A stretch of 64,000 nt of DNA from Leeia oryzae DSM 17879 (GCF_000376945.1 NZ_AQXU01000020.1:124001-188000), one strand, 5' to 3'. Shown: positions 1-8,722, numbered from the stretch's first letter. Numbers and translations: made by a program. Notes: generated by a model from the letters alone, not told the origin.

Positions 1-1
1 G

Positions 2-64
2 GGCTTGCACGATATCGCCAGCCTGACACTGTATGCCTCAAGGCACGGCTTGCTGCCAACCTGA
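2..64 (+). CDS. C-terminus of probable LuxR/FixJ-type response regulator (partial)
   Basis: An open frame enters from the left edge and stops at TGA 62-64, giving about 20 residues that end in ASRHGLLPT. The pattern LxxIxxLTLYAxRHGL is typical of the last helix of the NarL/FixJ/LuxR-type HTH output domain of response regulators. No start or receiver domain is visible, so this is an inference from a short tail. The Hpt-like gene that follows 32 bases later on the same strand fits a two-component setting. Confidence 0.4.
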   Translation, partial: GLHDIASLTLYASRHGLLPT

Positions 65-96
65 GCACACGCTGCTTACTTAAGGCTAATCCAACC

Positions 97-438
97 ATGA
101 CGTCCACTCCCCTCTGCCATCTCACAGAGACCCTGCAAAGCCTGCACGGTGACAAAGAAACCTTGCATTTGCTGATTCGCGAGTTTCTGAGAACTTATCC
201 GGAGCAGGTACTTCACATGGCGCAGGCCTACCAGACAGACGACTTAAGCGCACTCGCCAATTGCCTGCATAGCGCCAGGAGCACGGTCAGCATTTTTTGC
301 GCCGTCGCGGTCAGAGATCAGATCATCGCGCTGGAACATGGCCTGCGAATGCAAAGTGCCCTTGCCCGACCAGCATTTTACCGCTTTCTCAATGACTATA
401 TGCGAATAGGTCTGGAGCTGGCTGAGTACCAGGGTTGA
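97..438 (+). CDS. Hpt-like (histidine phosphotransfer) domain protein
   Basis: A 113-residue, all-helical-looking protein without signal peptide or membrane segment. The centre carries LHSARSTVSIFCA (around residues 57-69), which resembles the Hpt motif H-x-x-K/R-G-x-x, with a histidine followed by arginine three residues later. The usual glycine after the basic residue is replaced by serine, so the motif is degenerate. Length agrees with a free-standing Hpt domain, which relays phosphate between a hybrid kinase and a response regulator. It starts at ATG 97 with an AAGG a few bases upstream, and lies just behind a probable response regulator tail. The assignment is plausible but not certain. 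Confidence 0.5.
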   Translation: MTSTPLCHLTETLQSLHGDKETLHLLIREFLRTYPEQVLHMAQAYQTDDLSALANCLHSARSTVSIFCAVAVRDQIIALEHGLRMQSALARPAFYRFLNDYMRIGLELAEYQG

Positions 439-473
439 CCCGTTCAACTCCCGGCCTTCAAGCCCAAACGTCG

Positions 474-1265
474 TCAAAACGTATTTAATGGTTTATCCAC
501 CGGCAACTTCACATTGGCGGCAGCATCCATGTGGACTTCGCACTCCCCGCAAATGATGTCTGTCCCCGGGCTCACCCAGGCTTTTGCACCACATTCCGGA
601 CACATCAGCTTCTCGCGAGTGGGTGGCGCTTTTGGCGGCGGCATGTAAACGGTTGGCTTGTCTTCTTCTATCTTTGGCAGCACGGCAACCGGGGGAGGAG
701 AGCTCTCATACTCAACCCCTGCGGCTTTGAGGGCCTCTTGCTTCTGTTCCTGCACCTCTGGCGTAGACGGCAAATGACGGTCAAACCACGGCAGCTCAAA
801 ACCGCCAGCCACAAACGACTGACACGCCTGCATGAACTTGCCTTCCGGCAAGATGTAATGGCTCATGGAGCGGCCGGTTTTCTTGCCCCCCGGTAATGAG
901 GTGTGCGAAGGCATCAGGCCAATCGCCTCCATCTGGTCTGCCCACTCCTGATTATGTGCATTGGTCGGTGTCGGTGTTCCAAAATGGTGCTGCCAGTGGT
1001 GAACCATCTCATGCACCAGCGTAGACATTACCGCCTCAATCGGCCGTAGCGTAAAAAAACCAGGGTGAAGCCCCAACTCATCCAGTTGCTGCCCGTCTTT
1101 GGAGATAAACCGGTCTGCATGATGATACCCGTACACCCGGCTGGATGACCGAAGCGTGATCAGGCAAGGCGGCAGCCTGGCATCAAACAGCGCCGTATTA
1201 AAGTAATCAAAAGCTTGCTGAAGCGCAGCATAGAACGCAAGCGTTGGCGCTTGTTGGCTGGTCAT
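474..1265 (-). CDS. SprT-like zinc metalloprotease domain protein
   Basis: About 263 residues. The N-terminal half is a SprT-like domain with the zinc-protease motif HEMVHHWQHHFG (HExxH, a further histidine just after). The C-terminal end has a zinc-ribbon-like set of cysteines, CPECGAKAW and then CGEC. SprT-like proteins are cytoplasmic, predicted zinc peptidases; the SPRTN branch cleaves DNA-protein crosslinks, but the substrate of this bacterial type is not known. The frame is open upstream to 1340, but ATG 1265 is preferred because AGGA lies about seven bases before it. The neighbour on the right is divergent. Confidence 0.75.
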   Translation of the reverse strand: MTSQQAPTLAFYAALQQAFDYFNTALFDARLPPCLITLRSSSRVYGYHHADRFISKDGQQLDELGLHPGFFTLRPIEAVMSTLVHEMVHHWQHHFGTPTPTNAHNQEWADQMEAIGLMPSHTSLPGGKKTGRSMSHYILPEGKFMQACQSFVAGGFELPWFDRHLPSTPEVQEQKQEALKAAGVEYESSPPPVAVLPKIEEDKPTVYMPPPKAPPTREKLMCPECGAKAWVSPGTDIICGECEVHMDAAANVKLPVDKPLNTF

Positions 1266-1490
1266 GGAGGAATCCTGTTGCTTGAATGAGTCTTGAAGGC
1301 ATCCCTGCCCGTCATGAATGACAAGCCGGTGCAGGCGCAATTTTACAGGCTAGCGGCCACCAAAGCTAACCTGTGCAAAGAATTTTTAACGTATCAACAA
1401 GCTTGGCCAAGTTTCCGCAGCGCACACGACAAGTGCTCTGGACGTTTGCACATTAGCTTCTATAATGACAATGTCAAAGAAAGGAAGCAC

Positions 1491-1961
1491 ATGAAAACAG
1501 CATTTGGCATGCTTGCATGCATGCTCTTGTCCAGTGTCCCAGCCGTCCACGCAGAAATGTATAAATGCATCAATGAACAGAAAAAAATCATTTATACCGA
1601 TATGCCCTGCACCAAATTCAAGGCCACGACACAAAAGATCGTATCACCCACCTTGTCACAGGGCCTGGTAGACCAGGAGGCCATCTACAAATCACAAAAA
1701 TATTACAAGGCCGCCAAGCCAGCCCCTGCCAGCGTCACCAGAACCACCGTCACCGAAACAACCATCGTCAATGGTATCCCTGTCATCAGCCAGACAGGCG
1801 CGCACAATGCCATGTGCAAGTCTTACAGACAGCAGTTGGAAGCCATCGAGAATAAACTAAGACACGGATACACCGCCGCAGAAGACCAGTACCTGCATGA
1901 TCAGCAAAAATACTGGCAAAAAATGGTCTTTGATAACTGCGCCACCAACGAGGGATTTTGA
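1491..1961 (+). CDS. DUF4124-type exported protein
   Basis: 156 residues with an N-terminal signal peptide (MKTAFGMLACMLLSSVPAVHA, cut probable near residue 21) followed directly by MYKCINEQKKIIYTDMPC. That pattern, Y-K-C-x-x-x-x-G/K-x-x-x-Y-x-D-x-P-C, is the hallmark of the DUF4124 family of small periplasmic proteins common in proteobacteria, with two conserved cysteines. The rest is low in complexity and ends with a probable helix holding two more cysteines. ATG 1491 has a good ribosome site (AAAGGA). The frame is open upstream but without features. The function of the family is unknown. Confidence 0.75.
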   Translation: MKTAFGMLACMLLSSVPAVHAEMYKCINEQKKIIYTDMPCTKFKATTQKIVSPTLSQGLVDQEAIYKSQKYYKAAKPAPASVTRTTVTETTIVNGIPVISQTGAHNAMCKSYRQQLEAIENKLRHGYTAAEDQYLHDQQKYWQKMVFDNCATNEGF

Positions 1962-2449
1962 TTGCAGACTATATTCGCGCCACTCATCATAGAGTCAAGT
2001 CAGATGCAACAAAAATGCCAATTTCAGCAACACATTTGAAAGTGAAAAATGTGTATGTTAAATCGGGGTAAAACCAGTGCCTCCAAGCATCAACCCGCCA
2101 AGTTCTTCGCAAATCGAAGCACCGAAGACTTGATTAACGAACTTTAAGTTCTCCAAATTTGGATACCTTCACTCCGGTAGAGAGCATTGTTGTGAAGGGT
2201 AAAGTGCAAGGTAGCTACATCTGCCATGTGAATCAGCCCATCGTTCCACCCGAAGGTTATCCGTACGCTCGACCATCTGATCATTGAAGGCATTACAGTC
2301 GCAGACCACAGCATGAATTAACAGGGGTTGCGGAGACAGAGTGTGCAAAACCCCACAGGGTATGCATCTGGTAACTACATGTGGTAAATTGAAAAGGCCA
2401 GAATTTCGTAACCCATTGACTGAGAAAGAAATTCTGGCCTTTATTTGTC
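1962..2449. other. Gene-poor stretch with a decayed reading frame next to tRNA-Ser
   Basis: About 490 bases without a convincing gene. From roughly 2135 to 2285 a frame without a start codon reads like real protein (ending VPPEGYPYARPSDH and a stop). Just beyond the stop a second frame continues with LIIEGITVADHSMN and a stop at about 2320. This looks like the end of a broken gene with a frameshift, but I do not recognise the family. It lies on the 3' side of the tRNA-Ser gene, where integrating elements often leave scars. Confidence 0.35.
2393..2442 (-). terminator. Terminator of tRNA-Ser
   Basis: A perfect 15-base-pair inverted repeat (AAAGGCCAGAATTTC at 2393-2407 and its complement at 2428-2442) with a 20-base loop. 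It begins eight bases past the CCA end of the tRNA and, read leftward, is followed by TTTTC. Confidence 0.7.
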
Positions 2450-2540
2450 TGGCGGAGAAGGGGGGATTCGAACCCCCGTTAGGCTATGAACCTAAACACG
2501 CTTTCCAGGCGTGCGACTTAAACCACTCATCCACCTCTCC
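2450..2540 (-). tRNA. tRNA-Ser (anticodon GGA)
   Basis: Reading leftward, the acceptor stem GGAGAGG at 2540-2534 pairs with CTTCTCC near 2460-2454, and the encoded CCA is at 2452-2450. The anticodon loop reads CTGGAAA, giving GGA, so the tRNA decodes UCC and UCU. A long variable arm and the T-arm GGTTCGAATCC are visible, as expected for a serine tRNA. It lies 59 bases beyond the fdsD stop but has its own promoter and terminator. Confidence 0.95.
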
Positions 2541-2551
2541 GTGAGCCGTGC

Positions 2552-2580
2552 ATAATACGGGTTTCCGTCTATGCTGACAA
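2552..2580 (-). promoter_or_regulatory. Promoter of tRNA-Ser
   Basis: Read leftward: TTGTCA (2580-2575), 17 bases, TATTAT (2557-2552), then a GC-rich GCACGGC before the tRNA start at 2540. Spacing and boxes match a sigma-70 promoter, and the GC-rich discriminator is typical of stringently controlled stable RNA genes. Confidence 0.7.
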
Positions 2581-2599
2581 GCATTTTTTGAGTGATTTA

Positions 2600-2812
2600 T
2601 TACTTTGGCAGCGCCATCACAGCCTGTTTGGTACGCTCGGTCAAACCTTCGCCACCATTGGCAACATATTCCAGCAATTGCTTGCGCATCTGCGGCGCCC
2701 AGAACTTGATCAGGTGCTGGCGGATTTCCTCCACCGCCAGCTCATGGTCCGGGTCTGCATCAAAGAACTGGCCAATCTGGTTGGCCATTTTTAGCAGGTT
2801 TTCAATATGCAT
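2600..2812 (-). CDS. fdsD: NAD-dependent formate dehydrogenase delta subunit
   Basis: 70 residues, starting MHIENLLKMANQIGQFF and containing the family pattern HIxKFWxPxMR (here HLIKFWAPQMRKQL). This small cytoplasmic protein accompanies soluble molybdenum formate dehydrogenases of the FdsGBA type; its role is thought to be in assembly or stability of the complex. It is the last gene of the fdsG-fdsB-fdsA-fdhD-fdsD operon, 53 bases after fdhD. The size agrees with the family. Confidence 0.9.
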   Translation of the reverse strand: MHIENLLKMANQIGQFFDADPDHELAVEEIRQHLIKFWAPQMRKQLLEYVANGGEGLTERTKQAVMALPK

Positions 2813-2865
2813 TGTTCACTCTCTATCTACTGAACATCGCGGGTGACTACCGTCACCCGCGACTG

Positions 2866-3714
2866 TTAAATATGGATATCCGGGCCGTTAAACACCGCTA
2901 ACGCATGTTTAGCGGGTTGGTATCTCACCAGCGTGATACCGCATGTCTTGGCAATCTGCACCGCAAGCGATGTCGGGGCGGACAGGGTAATCACGGTCTT
3001 CATGCCCATGACGGCCGCTTTCTGCACCATCTCCACGCTGGCTCTGCTGGTCAACAGCAAAAACCCCGTGGCACAGTCCCAGGCTGGTTCACGGGCAGCA
3101 AAACAGCGACCAATCAGCTTGTCTAGCGCATTATGCCGGCCAACATCTTCGCACACGGCCAGCAGGCCCTGCTCCGGTTGCCACCAGCCAGCGGCATGGG
3201 TAGCACCCGTCTGCTCAAAGAGGGGTTGCCGCTGGCGCATCTGCGCAAAGGCCTGGGCAATGTCATCCAGCAACGGAACGGCCGCGGTCGCTTGTACTGC
3301 TGTCGTTGTCGGCAATTGTCGCCAGACTTCATCCAGAGACTCAGTCCCGCACAAGCCACAGCCGGTTCTGCCAGTCATGTTTCTGCGCCGCTCTTTCAAA
3401 CGGCCAAAGGCCGCAGCACTGATCTCGATGTTCACGGTGATCCCGTTATCCACCGTTTCCACCTCGATATCAAACAGCTCTGCACGCTTGTCGATGATCT
3501 GCTCTGTCAGGCTAAAGCCAATGGCCAGCTCTGCCAGATGAACTGGCGAAGCCATCAGTACCACATGACTGATACCGTTATAGACCAGTGCAACCGGTAC
3601 TTCTGCTGCCAGCGTGTCGGTTTCAAGGGTCTGACCGGACGCATGACTGCGTCCGACCATCACCTCTGCTGTCAGCGAAATGCCGTTTGCCATCGGATCA
3701 TGCAGTTTGGACAT
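2866..3714 (-). CDS. fdhD: Formate dehydrogenase accessory sulfurtransferase FdhD
   Basis: 282 residues. FdhD moves sulfur from the cysteine desulfurase IscS to the molybdenum cofactor of formate dehydrogenase, which the enzyme needs for activity. The signature cysteine pair is CGLCG at residues 119-123, and the C-terminal half has the conserved VCEDVGRHNALDKLIG and SRASVEMVQKA segments. Its start lies 17 bases inside the end of fdsA, so the two are co-translated. The position between fdsA and fdsD is the usual one in fds operons. Confidence 0.95.
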   Translation of the reverse strand: MSKLHDPMANGISLTAEVMVGRSHASGQTLETDTLAAEVPVALVYNGISHVVLMASPVHLAELAIGFSLTEQIIDKRAELFDIEVETVDNGITVNIEISAAAFGRLKERRRNMTGRTGCGLCGTESLDEVWRQLPTTTAVQATAAVPLLDDIAQAFAQMRQRQPLFEQTGATHAAGWWQPEQGLLAVCEDVGRHNALDKLIGRCFAAREPAWDCATGFLLLTSRASVEMVQKAAVMGMKTVITLSAPTSLAVQIAKTCGITLVRYQPAKHALAVFNGPDIHI

Positions 3715-6562
3715 TCCGTGCTTTCCGTGCGGCCAACAATTCTGCCTGCTGCTCGGAGAACTCGCGGTAACGTTTCTGCCATTCTGACGGCTGGTTTACC
3801 TTGATCAGCTCGACCGCAGTCACTTTGTACTCCGGACAGTTGGTCGCCCAGTCAGAATTATCGGTGGTAATCACGTTAGCGCCAGATTCCGGGAAGTGGA
3901 ACGTCGTGTAAACAATACCCGGTTGCATGCGCTCGGTCACATGTGCGCGCATGACGGTCTCCCCTGCCCGGCTGGCCACGCCCACCCAGTCGCCATCCAC
4001 AATACCGCGCTCTTCTGCATCTACCGGGTGTAACTCCATCCGGTCTTCAGAATGCCAGGCATTGTTTTCTGTACGGCGGGTTTGTGCACCCACGTTGTAC
4101 TGGCTCAGGATACGGCCAGTCGTCAGCAACAGCGGGAAGCGCTTGCTGGTCTTCTCGTCGGTTGGCTGGTAACGGGAGATCATGAAGCGGCCCTTGCCAC
4201 GCACAAACTCATCAATGTGCATGGTAGGCGTACCTTCTGGCGCATGTTCATTACATGGCCACTGGATACTGCCCAGTTTGTCGATCTTGTCGTAAGACAC
4301 GCCATGGAAAGTCGGCGTCAGACGCGCAATTTCATCCATGATTTCAGATGGATGATTGTAATGCATGTCATACCCCAGCGCTTTTGCCAACGCAATGGTA
4401 ACTTCCCAATCGGCCTTGCCCCCCAGTGGCGGCATGACTTTGCGCACGCGGGAAATACGGCGCTCTGCGTTGGTAAAGGTGCCGTCTTTTTCCAGGAAAG
4501 AACTACCCGGCAAGAACACGTGTGCAAACTTGGCAGTTTCGTTGAGGAAGATATCCTGTACCACGATACACTCCATGGACGACAGCGCGGCCGTTACATG
4601 CTGGGTATTCGGGTCACTCTGGGCGATATCTTCACCTTCGCAGTACAGCCCCTTGAAGCTGCCATCCAGCGCGGCTTCAAACATGTTCGGGATCCGCAGG
4701 CCAGGCTCGGACTGCAGCGTCACCCCCCAGGCATCTTCAAACAGCTGGCGGGTAGCCAGATCGCTGACATGGCGATAGCCAGGGAACTCGTGCGGGAAGG
4801 AACCCATGTCACAAGAACCCTGCACATTGTTCTGACCACGCAGCGGGTTAACGCCCACGCCTTCACGGCCGATGTTGCCAGTTGCCATTGCCAGGTTGGC
4901 AATCGCCATCACGGTAGTGGAACCCTGACTGTGTTCGGTTACGCCCAGGCCATAGTAGATGGCACCGTTACCGGCTGTAGCGTACAAACGGGCTGCTGCA
5001 CGGATGTCTTCGGCAGAAACCCCTGTCACCACTTCCATCGCCTCTGGCGAATTCTCTGGCATGGCCACAAACTCGCGCCACTTGTTGAACGACACCATAT
5101 CGCAACGTTCAGTAACAAAATCTTCTGCTACCAGACCTTCGGTGACAATCACATGCGCCAGCGCATTCAGCATGGCGACGTTAGTCCCCGGACGTAGCGG
5201 CAAATGATACTGCGCACGGCCATGATGGGTATCGATCAGGTCAATCCGGCGCGGATCAATCACGATCAGTTTGGCGCCCTGGCGCAGACGACGTTTCAGG
5301 ATGGATGCAAAGACCGGGTGTCCATCGGTCGGGTTGGCCCCCATCACGATCACCACATCCGCCTTCATCACAGAATCAAAGGTTTGCGTACCGGCAGATT
5401 CGCCCAGTGTCTGTTTCAGGCCATAACCGGTGGGTGAATGGCACACACGGGCACACGTATCCACGTTGTTATTGCCAAAGGCTGCACGGATCAGTTTTTG
5501 GACCAGATAGGTTTCTTCGTTGGTACAGCGGGAAGAAGTAATACCGCCAATCGAGTCCCGGCCATATTTGGCCTGAATGCGACGGAACTCAGATGCTGCA
5601 TAAGACAGCGCCTCGTCCCAGCTGACTTCCTGCCATGGGTCCGTGATGTTCTTGCGAATCATCGGCTTGGTCATGCGGTCCGGATGGGTCGCATAGCCCC
5701 AGGCAAAACGGCCTTTAACACAAGAGTGGCCGTGGTTTGCCTGGCCATTCTTGCTCGGTGTCATGCGCACCAGTTCATTACCGCGCATTTCCGCCTTGAA
5801 GCCACAACCCACACCGCAGTATGCACAGGTGGTTTCAATAGCATGCTCTGCCTGACCAATCTTGATCACGCTCTTTTCGATCAGCGTCGCGGTCGGGCAC
5901 GCTTCTACGCAGGCGCCACAAGACACGCATTCTGAATCCAGAAAATCCTTGCCACCGGCCGGTGCAACACGGGATGCAAACCCGCGACCATCAATGGTCA
6001 GCGCAAATGTGCCCTGGGTTTCTTCACAAGCGCGCACGCAACGGTTACAGACAATGCATTTGGCCGGATCATAACTGAAGTACGGGTTGGATTCGTCCTT
6101 CTCTGACTTGAGGTGGTTGGCACCCTCGTAGCCGTAACGGACTTCCCGCAGGCCGACTTCCCCCGCAGTATCTTGTAGTTCGCAATTACCGTTAGCAGCA
6201 CAAGTCAGGCAATCCAGCGGGTGGTCAGAGATGTACAGTTCCATCACGCCACGGCGCAGATCAGCCAGTTTTGGTGATTGCGTCTTGACCTTGAGGCCGG
6301 CAGCAACCGGGGTGGTACAGGAGGCCGGATAACCGCGACGGCCTTCGATCTCTACCAGACACATACGGCAAGAACCAAACGGCTCCAGGCTGTCTGTCGC
6401 GCACAGTTTAGGGATCTTGGTGCCCATTTCCATGGCGGCACGCATGATAGAGGTACCTTCAGGCACGGTCACCAGCTCGCCATCAATTTCCAGCGTGATC
6501 ATGGTCTCGCTCTCGCGCAGTGGCGTACCGCGGTCGAGATCTTCAATATGTTGGCAGCTCAT
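3698..6562 (-). CDS. fdsA: NAD-dependent formate dehydrogenase alpha subunit (Mo-bisMGD)
   Basis: 954 residues, the catalytic subunit that oxidises formate to CO2 and passes electrons to FdsB. In order: a 2Fe-2S ferredoxin-like domain (CRMC region), a His/Cys 4Fe-4S site (DHPLDCLTCAANGNCELQ), two 4Fe-4S clusters (CIVCNRCVRAC and CVSCGACVEAC), the molybdopterin oxidoreductase entry motif CAYCGVGC, and the Mo domain. The molybdenum ligand is cysteine 374 in VCHSPTG, where some relatives use selenocysteine. A C-terminal molybdopterin dinucleotide binding domain follows. It overlaps fdsB by four bases (ATGA) and fdhD by 17. Confidence 0.96.
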   Translation of the reverse strand: MSCQHIEDLDRGTPLRESETMITLEIDGELVTVPEGTSIMRAAMEMGTKIPKLCATDSLEPFGSCRMCLVEIEGRRGYPASCTTPVAAGLKVKTQSPKLADLRRGVMELYISDHPLDCLTCAANGNCELQDTAGEVGLREVRYGYEGANHLKSEKDESNPYFSYDPAKCIVCNRCVRACEETQGTFALTIDGRGFASRVAPAGGKDFLDSECVSCGACVEACPTATLIEKSVIKIGQAEHAIETTCAYCGVGCGFKAEMRGNELVRMTPSKNGQANHGHSCVKGRFAWGYATHPDRMTKPMIRKNITDPWQEVSWDEALSYAASEFRRIQAKYGRDSIGGITSSRCTNEETYLVQKLIRAAFGNNNVDTCARVCHSPTGYGLKQTLGESAGTQTFDSVMKADVVIVMGANPTDGHPVFASILKRRLRQGAKLIVIDPRRIDLIDTHHGRAQYHLPLRPGTNVAMLNALAHVIVTEGLVAEDFVTERCDMVSFNKWREFVAMPENSPEAMEVVTGVSAEDIRAAARLYATAGNGAIYYGLGVTEHSQGSTTVMAIANLAMATGNIGREGVGVNPLRGQNNVQGSCDMGSFPHEFPGYRHVSDLATRQLFEDAWGVTLQSEPGLRIPNMFEAALDGSFKGLYCEGEDIAQSDPNTQHVTAALSSMECIVVQDIFLNETAKFAHVFLPGSSFLEKDGTFTNAERRISRVRKVMPPLGGKADWEVTIALAKALGYDMHYNHPSEIMDEIARLTPTFHGVSYDKIDKLGSIQWPCNEHAPEGTPTMHIDEFVRGKGRFMISRYQPTDEKTSKRFPLLLTTGRILSQYNVGAQTRRTENNAWHSEDRMELHPVDAEERGIVDGDWVGVASRAGETVMRAHVTERMQPGIVYTTFHFPESGANVITTDNSDWATNCPEYKVTAVELIKVNQPSEWQKRYREFSEQQAELLAARKARNVQTA

Positions 6563-8121
6563 GACTGACCCTCCTTGCTACCCAGACCAAAGTCCTGGGG
6601 GAAATGACGAAGTGCACTCAATACAGGGAATGGTGTCATCCCGCCCAAGGCACACAAGGAACCATGCAGCATGGTCTCGCACAGGTCTTCCAGCAAAGCC
6701 ACGTTCTCGTCGCGCTGCTGGTTCAGACGGATTTTCTGGATCACCTCTACCCCGCGGGTAGAGCCGATACGGCATGGCGTACATTTGCCGCAAGACTCTT
6801 CGGCACAGAACTGCATGGCAAACTGGGCCATCTTGGCCAAGTCCACCGAATCATCTACCACCACGCAGCCGCCATGACCCAGCATGGCCTGCTTGGCGGC
6901 AAAAGCTTCGTAGTCGACTTCCATGTCAAAGTGCGCCGGTGGCACCCAGGCCCCCAGCGGCCCGCCCACCTGTACGGCACGAATCGGCTTGCCGTTTGCC
7001 GTCCCGCCGCCGTAGCCTTCCAGCAGTTCACGCAAGGTCAGGCCAAAGGCTTTTTCTACCAGCCCGCCAAACTTGATGTTACCGGCCAACTGGAACGCCA
7101 TGGTGCCACGGGAGCGGCCCATGCCAAAGTTGTGATAATACGCGCCGCCTTTATCGGCAATCACCGGCACAGATGCCAGCGTCAGCACGTTATGTACCAG
7201 CGTCGGCTTGCCAAACAAGCCTTGTAGCGCAGGCAACGGCGGCTTGGCACGGACCAGACCACGATTACCTTCCAGCGATTCCAGCAGGGAGGTTTCTTCA
7301 CCGCAAATATAAGCGCCCGCCCCTTTGCGGACATGCAAGTTAAATGCTTTGCCGCTGCCCGCCACATTGCTGCCCAGAAAACCAGCCGCGACGGCAGTTT
7401 TGATGGCTTGCTCCAGATGGCTGATGGCTTGCGGATATTCAGATCGAACGTAGATGTAGCCTTCCGGTGCACCAACGGTCAGGCCGGCAATTGCCATGCC
7501 TTCGATCAGCAGGAACGGATCCCCTTCCATCAACATACGGTCAGCAAAGGTACCGGAATCGCCTTCATCGGCGTTGCAGACAATGTATTTCTGGTCGGCA
7601 ACGGCTTCTTTTACGGTATTCCACTTGATGCCCGCCGGAAAAGCTGCGCCACCGCGGCCGCGCAGGCCAGAAGCCTGAACCTCTGCCAGGGTTTTGTCTG
7701 CCCCAATGGCAACCGCACGTTGCAAACCGGCAAAACCACCGTTGGCCACATAGTCATCCAGAGACAGCGGATCTGTCTTGCCGGCACGGGCAAACAACAA
7801 GCGCTCCTGGGATTTCAGATAGACGTGAGCTTCAACCTCGCCAATACAGGCCGCATGCGTGGTCGCCCCGGTATGAAACCCCGCGTCAAACAGTGCAGCA
7901 ACCTGAGCGACACTCACCGGACCAAAGCCGATGCGACCAGCAGATGTAGACACTTCTACCAGTGGCTCCAGCCAGAACATGCCGCGCGAGCTGTTTCTGA
8001 CCACATCCACTGTGATCTGGCGTTTGGCGGCTTCTGCCACAATCGCGGCAGCCACCTGGTCGGCCCCTACAGCACGGGCAATCGAATCGCACGGAACAAA
8101 AATCTGATAGCGCATACTCAT
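6559..8121 (-). CDS. fdsB: NAD-dependent formate dehydrogenase beta subunit
   Basis: 520 residues. This subunit carries FMN and the NAD(+) site, taking electrons from FdsA to make NADH. An N-terminal thioredoxin-like part of about 130 residues comes first. It is followed by the NuoF-like domain with the glycine-rich LRGRGGAAFPAG and ICGEETSLLESLEG motifs and the 4Fe-4S site ESCGKCTPCRIG. It overlaps fdsG and fdsA by four bases each, so translation is probably coupled. Length and motifs match FdsB of Cupriavidus-type enzymes. Confidence 0.95.
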   Translation of the reverse strand: MSMRYQIFVPCDSIARAVGADQVAAAIVAEAAKRQITVDVVRNSSRGMFWLEPLVEVSTSAGRIGFGPVSVAQVAALFDAGFHTGATTHAACIGEVEAHVYLKSQERLLFARAGKTDPLSLDDYVANGGFAGLQRAVAIGADKTLAEVQASGLRGRGGAAFPAGIKWNTVKEAVADQKYIVCNADEGDSGTFADRMLMEGDPFLLIEGMAIAGLTVGAPEGYIYVRSEYPQAISHLEQAIKTAVAAGFLGSNVAGSGKAFNLHVRKGAGAYICGEETSLLESLEGNRGLVRAKPPLPALQGLFGKPTLVHNVLTLASVPVIADKGGAYYHNFGMGRSRGTMAFQLAGNIKFGGLVEKAFGLTLRELLEGYGGGTANGKPIRAVQVGGPLGAWVPPAHFDMEVDYEAFAAKQAMLGHGGCVVVDDSVDLAKMAQFAMQFCAEESCGKCTPCRIGSTRGVEVIQKIRLNQQRDENVALLEDLCETMLHGSLCALGGMTPFPVLSALRHFPQDFGLGSKEGQS

Positions 8122-8603
8122 GCTGCACCTCCTGTGGTTTTATTCAGGATAGGCTGCAACACGGCATCCAGCGCTTCTTTGGTCACACGGGCATGCAACT
8201 GACCATCTACCAGCATAGCTGGGGATGTCGCACAGGCGCCCAGGCAATACACAGGACGAACCGCCAGCTGGCCATCCGCCGTCTGGCCATGCTCGTCAAT
8301 GCCGGTACAGGCATGCACATGCGCAGCCAGCGCATCGCTCCCCATGGACTGGCAAGCCTCCGCCCGGCACAGGCGCAACTCATGCGCAGCAGGGGGCGAC
8401 ATCTTGAAGTCATGATAAAAACTGATCACGCCATGAATCTCTGCTTTGGAGCGGTTCATGGCAAAGGCGATATCCGCAATCGCGGTTTCAGGGATGTAAC
8501 CCAGCTGATCCTGAATGTCGTGAAGAATGGGCAGAAGAGCGCCCGGCTCCTGCTGTCTGGCAGACAGTATGCGAGCCACTACAGCGTGCTGGTCTGGTGT
8601 CAT
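8118..8603 (-). CDS. fdsG: NAD-dependent formate dehydrogenase gamma subunit
   Basis: 161 residues, a NuoE-like thioredoxin-fold protein with one 2Fe-2S cluster. The four cysteine positions are visible as LCRAEAC and YCLGAC. It is the first gene of the fds operon. The frame is open upstream to 8660, but ATG 8603 is chosen because GGAGGA lies seven bases before it and the protein then begins at the usual place (MTPDQHAVV). It sits with FdsB in the diaphorase half of the enzyme. Confidence 0.93.
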   Translation of the reverse strand: MTPDQHAVVARILSARQQEPGALLPILHDIQDQLGYIPETAIADIAFAMNRSKAEIHGVISFYHDFKMSPPAAHELRLCRAEACQSMGSDALAAHVHACTGIDEHGQTADGQLAVRPVYCLGACATSPAMLVDGQLHARVTKEALDAVLQPILNKTTGGAA

Positions 8604-8699
8604 TTTCTTTCCTCCGGGCGATGTCAGTCGCTCGTATGCGTCCGCCAGGCATGCTGGCAAACAGGCTTGTGCGTGGTGTTATTATTGTCGGCTTGGCAG

Positions 8700-8722
8700 A
8701 TTATATATACAAGTTGTATATA
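8700..8722 (-). promoter_or_regulatory. Probable promoter box and palindromic operator of the fds operon
   Basis: Read leftward, a TATAAT box lies at 8705-8700, about 100 bases before the fdsG start. A perfect inverted repeat (TATATACAA, centre G, TTGTATATA; 8704-8722) fills the space just upstream of that box, where a bound repressor would block RNA polymerase. The shape resembles GntR-type operators, but no regulator gene is adjacent. The -35 box is weak. Confidence 0.5.

Noticed and set aside
1293-1490. Longer N-terminus for the DUF4124-type protein
   Set aside because: The signal peptide and ribosome site both point to ATG 1491.
2341-2544. Open frame of 67 codons over the tRNA-Ser gene
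   Set aside because: It runs antisense through the tRNA and its terminator and has no protein-like pattern.
4052-5197. 381-codon frame antisense to fdsA
   Set aside because: A shadow of the conserved FdsA coding sequence; rich in His, Gln and Arg as mirror frames of GC-biased genes are.
8604-8660. Longer N-terminus for FdsG
   Set aside because: GGAGGA supports ATG 8603 and homologues begin there.
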